From: Opitutales bacterium
GTDB lineage: Bacteria > Verrucomicrobiota > Verrucomicrobiia > Opitutales > Oceanipulchritudinaceae
Direction of reading: 5' to 3'
DNA length: 7,050 nucleotides
Assembly (NCBI GenBank): GCA_007123395.1
Contig: SKLD01000148.1
Span: forward strand, 1-7,050
A program made the translations under genes and the position numbers. Of this stretch, positions 1 to 6,315 are shown one piece after another. Position 1 is the stretch's first letter, and the number at the start of each line of letters is the position of its first letter. The notes below the pieces were generated by a model. The model did not search any database, was not told the DNA's origin, and worked only from the letters and a program-made list of their open reading frames with translations.

Positions 1-191
1 CGTGCGAGCCAGATCTTCAGTCCGCCCAGACGCCAAAGCCCGGCCCGGCCCTCCGGCATCTCCCGCTCCACCCAAAACTGACGGCAGTCATGCATTCGGA
101 AGCAGTCGAACACGCCGAAACCATAACCGCAATACCGCTCGGCGCCGGACCGCAGCCTCGCGGTGCCAAGGTATGGATTGGCAAAGGTGCA
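1..191 (-). other. Possible partial reading frame running off the left edge (unrecognised)
   Basis: On the minus strand the frame is open from just after a TGA at 194-192 to the window edge, about 63 codons. ATG at 95-93 is the most natural start, giving MHDCRQFWVEREMPEGRAGL and then WRLGGLKIWLAR. A GTG at 113-111 would add six residues. The composition is balanced and protein-like (Trp, Phe, Glu, Leu), and roughly three quarters of third positions are G or C. The other frames here give Arg/Ser/Pro-rich translations typical of shadows. It would lie on the same strand as DUF1015 and about 165 bases downstream of it. There is no ribosome-binding site and I recognise no family. It may be the start of a real gene or chance. 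Confidence 0.25.
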
Positions 192-260
192 TCAAATGCC
201 CGCCTTGCCACAGACTCGGCAACCCGGCGCGTTTTCGGTCGGCACGCAAACCCATAGGAC

Positions 261-1478
261 TCAAAAGGTATGCACAACAAGGCCGCTGCGCAGCTTGGGC
301 TCAAACCATGTGCTCTTTGGCGGCATGATCGCGCCGGCGTCGGCGATTTCCATGAGTTGGCCGACGGTCACGGGATACATCGAAAAGGCCACCGCCCATT
401 CGCCGGAGTCGACGCGGCGCTCCAATTCCGAGGTGCCGCGCACGCCGCCGACGAAGTCGATGCGCTGGCTTGTGCGTGGATCGTCAATCGCCAGCAGCGG
501 CGCGAGGATCTTGTCCTGCAGGCGCGAAACATCGAGCCGCTCAATCGGCCCCTCGTTCGCGTCCGCCGCAAACTCGAGTCCATACCAGCGGCCGCCGAGG
601 TACATCGACACTTGGCCGGGGCACGTCGGCGAAGGGTCCGCATCGGACGTGATCTCCGCACCCGCGCCCACCTGCCGCAGGAATTCGTCCGCCGACAATC
701 CGTTGAGGTCGGCGACGACGCGGTTGTAGGGCAGAATATTCAGTTCGCCCGCCGGGAACAGCACGGCGAGAAACCAGTTGTAATCCTCTTCGCCGGTATG
801 GACCGGGTTTGCATCGCGCAGCTCTTTACCCACGCGCGCAGCGCTCGCCGCCCGATGGTGCCCGTCCGCCACATAAGAATAGGGGACATCCGCAAAGGCA
901 TCCACAAATGCCTTGCCGCCCGCCACCCGCCACAGCGTGTGGCGCACACCGTCCGGTGCCGCGAAATCAAAAAAGGGCGCGCCCGACACCACCGCCTCCG
1001 TCAGTTCTCGGAGTCTCGAGTCGTCCTTGTAGGTCAGAAACACCGGTCCGGGATGCGCCCGCAGCGTGCGGTTGAGCGTCGTGCGGTCGTCCTCCTTCGC
1101 CTTACGCGTCTTTTCGTGCTTCTTGATGCGGTCATTCTCGTAGTCTTCGATGTGGCACACCGTCACAAGGCCCGTCTGGCTGTGCCCGCCCATCGACTGG
1201 CGGTAGAGGTAGACACACGGCTCCGTCTCCCGCGTGAGACCGCCCTCCCTCTGCAGGCGCTCGAAATTCTCCCGCGCCTTCGCGTAAACCGCTTCCGAAT
1301 ACGGATCAGTGCCCTCCGGCAAGTCGATCTCCGCACGCGTCACGTGCAAAAGGCTCAGCGGATTGCCTGCCGCCAGCGCGCGCGCCTCCTCCGTCGAGAC
1401 GACATCGTAAGGCAGCGCCGCAACCTTCGCGGCTTTGTCGGGTTGGGGACGCAGTCCTTGAAATGCTCGAATTCGCAT
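261..1478 (-). CDS. DUF1015 family protein (COG4198), function unknown
   Basis: This 405-residue cytoplasmic protein has the full length usual for DUF1015. It begins MRIRAFQGLRPQPDKAAKVA, followed by LPYDVVSTEEARAL (about 22-35) and NPLSLLHVTRAEIDLP (39-54). The charged motif KKHEKTRKAKEDDRTTL is at 119-135, VADGHHRAASAARV at 203-216, NWFLAVLFP at 234-242 and LNILPYNRVV at 246-255. The terminal MPPKSTWFEPKLRSGLVVH (385-403) is a hallmark of the family. No signal peptide or membrane segment is seen. I chose ATG 1478 because homologues begin at this point. The frame stays open upstream to an ATG at 1598, but those 40 extra residues look unlike the family. Family function is not established. From memory, homologues in some Firmicutes sit beside serine biosynthesis genes (serA/serC), and DGHHR resembles the DGHxR box of ParB-like serine kinases. 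No such neighbours are visible here. Confidence 0.93.
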   Translation of the reverse strand: MRIRAFQGLRPQPDKAAKVAALPYDVVSTEEARALAAGNPLSLLHVTRAEIDLPEGTDPYSEAVYAKARENFERLQREGGLTRETEPCVYLYRQSMGGHSQTGLVTVCHIEDYENDRIKKHEKTRKAKEDDRTTLNRTLRAHPGPVFLTYKDDSRLRELTEAVVSGAPFFDFAAPDGVRHTLWRVAGGKAFVDAFADVPYSYVADGHHRAASAARVGKELRDANPVHTGEEDYNWFLAVLFPAGELNILPYNRVVADLNGLSADEFLRQVGAGAEITSDADPSPTCPGQVSMYLGGRWYGLEFAADANEGPIERLDVSRLQDKILAPLLAIDDPRTSQRIDFVGGVRGTSELERRVDSGEWAVAFSMYPVTVGQLMEIADAGAIMPPKSTWFEPKLRSGLVVHTF

Positions 1479-1620
1479 AGATCCGCGAACCCAACAAACC
1501 CGCCCGACCAAAGCAAGCTCCGGCGCACCAATGCACGCAAACAGCCGATTCTCCAGCATACACCGATTTGAATGCCCGGCATTTATTTCCACGACCATGA
1601 TGAGAAAATAACAAGAGACA

Positions 1621-1657
1621 TTTAAAGATTATATCCGAATAAACCGCCCAATATCAC
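1621..1657 (-). promoter_or_regulatory. Putative sigma70-type promoter upstream of DUF1015
   Basis: On the minus strand a perfect TATAAT (-10) lies at 1633-1628. An 18-base spacer upstream separates it from GTGATA (-35, 4 of 6 matches to TTGACA) at 1657-1652. The expected transcription start is near 1621. This is the best promoter match I noticed in the window and lies in an AT-rich stretch. It points at DUF1015 and would give a leader of about 143 nt to ATG 1478, or about 22 nt to the alternative ATG at 1598. A TATAAT can occur by chance in AT-rich DNA, so the call rests on both boxes and the orientation. Confidence 0.5.
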
Positions 1658-1793
1658 TCTATATGTATGGCAGGCATTTAATTCGACATTTTGCGAAGGG
1701 ATTCACAAACAGATACCTAATAATAAAAACACAATCTTATGCCTGATACCACTGCAATGCAGAGGATAAATGTCCGCCATTTTATTGCTCCAA

Positions 1794-1805
1794 TTATCCG
1801 GATAA
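1794..1805. repeat. Perfect 12-base palindrome TTATCCGGATAA
   Basis: TTATCC and GGATAA are exact reverse complements with no spacer. Related TTAT(C/T)C sequences recur at 1634-1642 and 1761-1769 (minus strand) and 1809-1817 (plus strand). This could be a protein-binding site. Any 12-base palindrome has a modest chance of arising at random, so function is inferred only from the local repetition. Confidence 0.5.
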
Positions 1806-1949
1806 AATTTATTCGCTCAATAGATTCAAACCATACGACTCCGCCCGATATCATCGTGTCGGAGGTCTGGTCTCCATCCGACGCGTTCGCATCCCGGCAC
1901 CGGCGCGGTTCAGGATAGTGCGGGGTATCCGGGGGCGGGCAAACGAATG

Positions 1950-1973
1950 GTCTCTGCCCGCTTTTCGGGAGAC
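1950..1973 (-). other. Stem-loop downstream of the pterin dehydratase gene
   Basis: On the plus strand, GTCT (1950-1953) pairs with AGAC (1970-1973) and CCCG (1957-1960) with CGGG (1966-1969), around a 5-base loop with a 3-base bulge. It lies 101 bases beyond the stop of the pterin dehydratase gene, in its direction of transcription. Only a weak T-containing stretch follows. It could help end that transcript, but it lacks the U-run of a classical intrinsic terminator. A second small hairpin (ACCAG-CCAA-CTGGT, 2024-2037) lies nearer the stop codon. Confidence 0.25.
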
Positions 1974-2073
1974 TCCGGGCGAATTGCCGAGACAAGCCGT
2001 TCTTCCGGGTGTTCCGCTTTTCGACCAGCCAACTGGTGGCCGCCCTCCCGCAGCAACCGGCAGAAAGAGCAAG

Positions 2074-2364
2074 CTACACCCAGCTAATGTCTTCGATCTT
2101 CTGGGCGAGTTTGACGTCTTTCTCCGTGATTTTGCCGCCGGAGTCGTGTGTCGAGAGGGCAATGGACACTTTGTTGTAGACGTTGGCGAGGTCGGGGTGA
2201 TGGTTCATGTCCTCGGCCTCGAAGGCGATGCGGGTGATGAAGCTGACGGCCTCGCGAAAGGAGCCGAAGCTGTAGGTTTTGGCGAGTTGGTCACCGTCAC
2301 GGGACCAACCGGGCAGACCGCTCAGAGCGACCTCAATCTCGGAATCGGACAATGGATGGGACAT
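2074..2364 (-). CDS. phhB: Pterin-4a-carbinolamine dehydratase
   Basis: This 96-residue protein matches the normal size of the family (EC 4.2.1.96). The enzyme dehydrates 4a-hydroxytetrahydropterin to quinonoid dihydropterin, recycling the cofactor of aromatic amino acid hydroxylases. The diagnostic motif EDMNHHPDL lies at 51-59, with the catalytic His pair H55-H56 followed by P57. It continues as VYNKVSIALSTHDSGGKIT (62-80) with the conserved T72-H73, G76-G77 and D83. The N-terminal half holds LPGW (17-20), another family hallmark. The frame is open upstream to 2520, but the extra residues are basic and unlike the family, so I chose ATG 2364. No Shine-Dalgarno is seen. A perfect palindrome lies 26 bases upstream. 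No phenylalanine hydroxylase is in the window, so the substrate pathway is open. Some bacteria carry such proteins without any hydroxylase. Confidence 0.93.
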   Translation of the reverse strand: MSHPLSDSEIEVALSGLPGWSRDGDQLAKTYSFGSFREAVSFITRIAFEAEDMNHHPDLANVYNKVSIALSTHDSGGKITEKDVKLAQKIEDISWV

Positions 2365-2390
2365 GCCGGGAACAGTGGGCCAACGCCGCC

Positions 2391-2403
2391 GCTTTGTCAA
2401 AGC
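2391..2403. repeat. Perfect palindrome GCTTTG-T-CAAAGC upstream of phhB
   Basis: Two 6-base arms are exact reverse complements around a single T. The element lies 26 bases upstream of the phhB ATG and 128 bases upstream of yebC. Its TTGACA on the minus strand (2400-2395) matches a -35 consensus, but no recognisable -10 follows at 16-18 bases. This makes it a candidate operator. No regulator gene is nearby to support a specific factor. Confidence 0.4.
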
Positions 2404-2480
2404 CACTCGACATCGGGACGTTGTTTCGGGGTGGATGTTTCCGGTTGCTTCGCGGACCGGAATCCGAACACTGGACAGCT

Positions 2481-2512
2481 TTTCAACCCGGCGGAACCTT
2501 TCAACCGGAACC
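2481..2512. repeat. Imperfect tandem repeat just upstream of yebC
   Basis: TTTCAACC-CGGC-GGAACC (2481-2498) is followed directly by TTTCAACC-GGAACC (2499-2512). The second copy is identical except that it lacks the 4-base CGGC. The repeat ends 19 bases before the yebC ATG. AACCGGAA in the second copy (2503-2510) is the reverse complement of TTCCGGTT at 2439-2446, so the two sites could pair or bind the same protein. Confidence 0.5.
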
Positions 2513-2531
2513 ATTCCCATATTCTGGAATC

Positions 2532-3278
2532 ATGGCTGGACATAGCAAATGGGCGACGACGAAGCGCCACAAGGCCGCGGTCGACGCGAAACGCGGCAAG
2601 ATCTTCAGCGCCATCGCGAAAGACATTACGATCTCCGCGCGCGAGGGCGGAGGCGACCCTGAGTTCAATCCGCGCCTGCGCCTCTTCGTCAACAAGGCGA
2701 AGGCGGCGAATATGCCCAACGACAACATCGAGCGCGCCATCAAGAAGGGCACGGGCGAGCTGCCGGGCGTCGAGTATTTCCAACTCGCCTATGAAGGCTA
2801 CGGTCCCGGCGCGGTGGGCATCATCGTGGAAGTGACGACCGACAACAAGAACCGCGCGGCGAGTGAAGTGCGGTCCACCTTCAGCAAGCACGGAGGCAAT
2901 CTCGCGGCACCCGGTGCGGTGCAGCACAGCTTCAACCGCCAAGGCCAGTTCCTCATCAGCGCGGACAAGGCGACCGAGGACCAACTCATGGAGATCGGCC
3001 TCGAAGCCGGTGCCGAAGACATTCTGAACAACGGCGACCACTTTGAAATCCGCTGCGCCATGACCGATTTCGACGCCGTTTCCTCGGCTATCGAAAAGGC
3101 CGGGATCGAGCCCGACAACGCCGAACTCGCCTACATCCCCACCATCCTCACCCCCGTGCAGGACAAAGACACCGCGCAAAAGCTCCTGCGCCTCCTTGAT
3201 GCCCTCGACGACCTCGAGGACGTGCAAAACCTCTACGACAACAGCGCGATCGACGAATCGCTGACGTCGCGGGAGTAA
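2532..3278 (+). CDS. yebC: YebC/TACO1 family translation factor
   Basis: The 248-residue protein has the standard YebC length. It opens MAGHSKWATTKRHKAAVDAK, followed by RGKIFSAIAKDITISAREGG (21-40), the conserved N-terminal helical domain. Then come FNPRLRLFVNKAKAANMPNDNIERAIKKG (45-73) and YEGYGPGAVGIIVEVTTDNKNR (87-108), the most conserved block of the family. SKHGGNLAAPGAVQHSF (118-134) and the C-terminal IPTILTPV (202-209) follow. YebC proteins were long annotated as transcription regulators (PmpR). More recent work, and the mitochondrial homologue TACO1, support a ribosome-associated role that helps translate difficult stretches such as polyproline. I chose ATG 2532 because MAGHSKW is the invariant start; the open frame upstream is not family-like. 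Only a weak GGAA precedes it. It is a single-gene unit, convergent with atpC, and ruvC, a common partner elsewhere, does not follow it within the window. Confidence 0.97.
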   Translation: MAGHSKWATTKRHKAAVDAKRGKIFSAIAKDITISAREGGGDPEFNPRLRLFVNKAKAANMPNDNIERAIKKGTGELPGVEYFQLAYEGYGPGAVGIIVEVTTDNKNRAASEVRSTFSKHGGNLAAPGAVQHSFNRQGQFLISADKATEDQLMEIGLEAGAEDILNNGDHFEIRCAMTDFDAVSSAIEKAGIEPDNAELAYIPTILTPVQDKDTAQKLLRLLDALDDLEDVQNLYDNSAIDESLTSRE

Positions 3279-3491
3279 AGTAAGGAACCACCCGCCGGCC
3301 CAAGTCCCAACCGGGCGCATCCAAGAAGTCGGATGGCCTGCTGATCGACCGGAACGCTCCGGACGTGTCTCTGACCCGCCAAGCGGTCCAGCCAACTGAG
3401 TCACCGAAGAAGGCGGGAGCGGCGGATCCCGGGACCGGCAATAAGCCGGGACTCCAACCTTGCGGCCCCGCCCTCTGCCGCTGATTCCCCC
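3279..3491. other. Convergent intergenic region between yebC and atpC with small hairpins
   Basis: Transcripts of yebC and of the atp operon both end in these 213 bases. Three short GC-rich stems are visible: CCGGA-ACGC-TCCGG (3349-3362), GACC/GGTC with an inner GC pair and one bulged C (3373-3388), and CCGGC-AATAA-GCCGG (3435-3449). None is followed by a T-run on either strand. Rho-dependent termination or structure-limited processing is therefore more likely than an intrinsic terminator. No gene is apparent. Confidence 0.5.
3435..3449. terminator. Small symmetrical hairpin, weak candidate for 3' end of the atp transcript
   Basis: This perfect 5-base stem with a 5-base AATAA loop lies 42 bases beyond the atpC stop in the direction of atp transcription. 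It is symmetric and could act on both strands. The lack of a U-tract makes intrinsic termination doubtful, and it may be only a 3'-stabilising hairpin. Confidence 0.2.
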
Positions 3492-3914
3492 CTACATCCG
3501 CTTGTTGTCGGCAATGATTTTTTGGAGGACAGCGAAGCGGGCTTTGGTCTCGAGTTCTTCGAGGATGGCGGGGTCGGCGCCTTCTTCGGTGGCTTTGGCG
3601 AGGGCTTCTTCGGCGCGGCGGCGGGCTTCGTCGGCCTGGGAGGCGTCGATTTTCTCGACTTCGATGGCAGCTTCGGTGAGGACGCTGACGGTGTCGGCGT
3701 AGACGCGGATGAAGCCTTTGTCGATGGCGATGGAGTCGGGTTCGCCGTCCTTAAAAAAGCGGAGCGCGCCCGGCTCGATAATGGTCATGAGGGGGATGTG
3801 GCCGGGGAGAATATCGATCTCGCCGGAGCTGACGGTGGGCAGCACGACGTGGTCGACGGTCTCGCGGAAGACCGTGCGCTCGGGGGTGACAACTTCGAGG
3901 GTGAGGGACGCCAT
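3492..3914 (-). CDS. atpC: F1Fo ATP synthase epsilon subunit
   Basis: This 140-residue central-stalk subunit contacts gamma and the c-ring and can inhibit ATP hydrolysis. The N-terminal beta-sandwich (about 1-85) begins MASLTLEVVTPERTVFRETV and carries GEIDILPGHIPLMTIIEPG (31-49), the family signature, followed by GFIRVYADTVSVLTEAA (67-83). The C-terminal part (about 88-140) is charged and helical (DEARRRAEEALAKA and a second helix), fitting the two-helix regulatory arm, so the subunit is not truncated. I chose ATG 3914 because homologues start at this point; a TTG at 3932 overlapping the atpD stop would add six residues. The ATG lies 14 bases after the atpD stop. The gap is filled by a short inverted repeat instead of a Shine-Dalgarno sequence. 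It is the last gene of the operon. Confidence 0.96.
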   Translation of the reverse strand: MASLTLEVVTPERTVFRETVDHVVLPTVSSGEIDILPGHIPLMTIIEPGALRFFKDGEPDSIAIDKGFIRVYADTVSVLTEAAIEVEKIDASQADEARRRAEEALAKATEEGADPAILEELETKARFAVLQKIIADNKRM

Positions 3915-3915
3915 G

Positions 3916-3928
3916 GATCGGGGAGCGA

Positions 3929-3930
<2 letters not shown>
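3916..3930 (-). promoter_or_regulatory. Hairpin at the atpD-atpC junction
   Basis: In the mRNA sense, GATCG (3930-3926) and CGATC (3920-3916) form a perfect 5-base stem around CTCCC. It begins inside the atpD stop codon and ends one base before the atpC ATG. It occupies exactly the place where a ribosome-binding site would be. A ribosome ending on atpD would melt it, so it could couple or reduce atpC translation. The stem is short and that role is inferred. Confidence 0.35.
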
Positions 3931-5356
<1,426 letters not shown>

Positions 5357-5392
5357 TTTGGAAAGAAATATTGGTTGGATGGGTAGCGCCGC

Positions 5393-6268
5393 CTAACTGT
5401 GCAGGGTGGCCGCGGTGATCTCTAGGATCTCTTGGGTGATGGCGGCTTGGCGGGCTTTGTTGTATTGCAGGGTGAGTTGATCGGTGAGTTTCTTCGCGTT
5501 GTCGGTGGCGGCCTTCATGGCGACCATGCGCGCGCTGTGCTCGGAAGCGCGCGCGTCGAGCGCGATGCGGTAGATCTGTTGCTTGAAAAAAAGGTCGAGC
5601 AACTGGTCGAGAATCACTTCCGCTTCCGGTTCAAAGAGGAAAGACCGGAGATCCTGGAGGGGGTCGATGCCGCTGTCGTCCTTGAACTCGTCGAGGCGCG
5701 CGCGGAAATCCGTCATCGGGAGCATCTGGACGCTTGTCGGCACTTGCACGAGGGTGTTCTTGAAACGGGGATAGAGCACGTCGAGGGCATCGAAATCGCC
5801 ACGGTTGAAACCCTCGATGAGAAACTCGGCGACGGGTCGGATTTCGCTGAAGCGGGCCTCTTCGGAGACGGGGAAGTCGGCGAGGAGCGTGCGCTTCGTG
5901 CGGGTGACGAACTGGCGCGCCTTGCGCCCGACGGTGACGAAGGCGGTGGTGCCGCGGTCAAACCGGGCGATCTCGCGGAAGAGGTTCGCGTTAAGGGGTC
6001 CGCAGAGCCCGCGGTCGGTGGAGAAGACGAGGACGCAGTGGGTGATCACCTCGCGTTCGTCGAGAAAGGGGTGGTGCAGGCCCTCGGGCAGTTGCTCCTC
6101 GATGGCCGCGATCATGCGCGACATGAGCCATGAGTAGTCGCGGCGCTCCATCGCGCGCTCCTGCGCGCGCTTCATCTTGGAGGACGCCACGAGCTGCATC
6201 GCCCGTGTGATCTTGGCGGTGTTTTTCACCCCCTTGATACGGTTGCGGATGTCGCGGGTGTTGGGCAT
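5393..6268 (-). CDS. atpG: F1Fo ATP synthase gamma subunit
   Basis: This 291-residue rotor shaft subunit turns inside the alpha3beta3 ring. The N-terminal helix is NTRDIRNRIKGVKNTAKITR (3-22), followed by AMQLVASSKMKRAQ (23-36). The Rossmann-like middle domain contains STDRGLCGPLN (83-93), and the family C-terminal helix holds ASEHSARMVAMKAATDNAKK (241-260) and NKARQAAITQEILEI (270-284). The last part of the usual signature, Gly-Ala near the C-terminus, is Ala-Thr here (287-288), a minor deviation. Length is normal and I see no regulatory Cys insertion of the chloroplast type. ATG 6268 fits the family start and lies 47 bases after the atpA stop, with no Shine-Dalgarno. The gene ends in TAG, and atpD follows. 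Confidence 0.98.
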   Translation of the reverse strand: MPNTRDIRNRIKGVKNTAKITRAMQLVASSKMKRAQERAMERRDYSWLMSRMIAAIEEQLPEGLHHPFLDEREVITHCVLVFSTDRGLCGPLNANLFREIARFDRGTTAFVTVGRKARQFVTRTKRTLLADFPVSEEARFSEIRPVAEFLIEGFNRGDFDALDVLYPRFKNTLVQVPTSVQMLPMTDFRARLDEFKDDSGIDPLQDLRSFLFEPEAEVILDQLLDLFFKQQIYRIALDARASEHSARMVAMKAATDNAKKLTDQLTLQYNKARQAAITQEILEITAATLHS

Positions 6269-6315
6269 GGATGCGGTGGCTTCGCGCGGGTGCGGCTATT
6301 GGCGGCGGGCTCGGT

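Larger units (their letters stand above)
1479..2073. other. 595-base intergenic region with AT-rich core
   Basis: No convincing gene lies between DUF1015 and the pterin dehydratase gene. By hand count, 1561-1860 is 38 % GC (114 of 300), against about 70 % in a sampled 60-base line of atpD. The AT-rich core holds the DUF1015 promoter, a perfect 12-base palindrome TTATCCGGATAA (1794-1805) and a short inverted repeat CTGCA-A-TGCAG (1752-1762). GGCATTTA occurs twice (1579 and 1672). A minus-strand reading frame at 1717-1995, or its ATG-started part 1854-1717 (45 residues), has no recognisable features and I do not call it. The GC-rich half (1861-2073) has two small hairpins and two copies of CCGCTTTTCG (1958 and 2014). 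Confidence 0.8.
2365..2531. promoter_or_regulatory. Divergent intergenic region between phhB and yebC
   Basis: The starts of phhB (minus) and yebC (plus) face away from each other across 167 bases, so both promoters should lie here. Visible structure includes the palindrome GCTTTG-T-CAAAGC (2391-2403), which contains a consensus TTGACA on the minus strand. A stem TTCCGGT/ACCGGAA is at 2439-2445 and 2456-2462. An imperfect tandem repeat of TTTCAACC...GGAACC is at 2481-2512. TATTCT at 2520-2525 could be a -10 box, placing transcription start at or next to the yebC ATG, but no good -35 accompanies it. I find no complete sigma70 promoter for either gene. Confidence 0.55.

Noticed and set aside
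270..1571. Long plus-strand open frame (433 codons) opposite DUF1015
   Set aside because: The Arg/His/Val-rich translation has no domain features. The minus strand carries a clear family protein, so this is an antisense artefact.
1717..1995. 92-codon minus-strand frame, or its 45-codon ATG-started part (1854-1717), in the AT-rich gap
   Set aside because: The N-terminal half is Arg/Pro-rich, the C-terminal part only mildly hydrophobic, and there is no ribosome-binding site or recognisable motif. AT content alone explains the hydrophobic residues.
1861..2073. Possible tRNA or structured RNA in the GC-rich half of the gap
   Set aside because: I looked for a T-arm (GGTTCGA-type) and a cloverleaf and found only isolated short hairpins.
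1918..2835. Plus-strand open frame (305 codons) through phhB into yebC
   Set aside because: It is antisense to phhB and out of frame with yebC, with a low-complexity Arg/Ser tail.
2397..3404. Minus-strand open frame (335 codons) opposite yebC
   Set aside because: It mirrors the codon structure of yebC, which is unmistakable on the plus strand.
5432..6133. Plus-strand open frame (233 codons) opposite atpG
   Set aside because: It is Gly/Glu/Val-rich shadow sequence opposite a certain gene.
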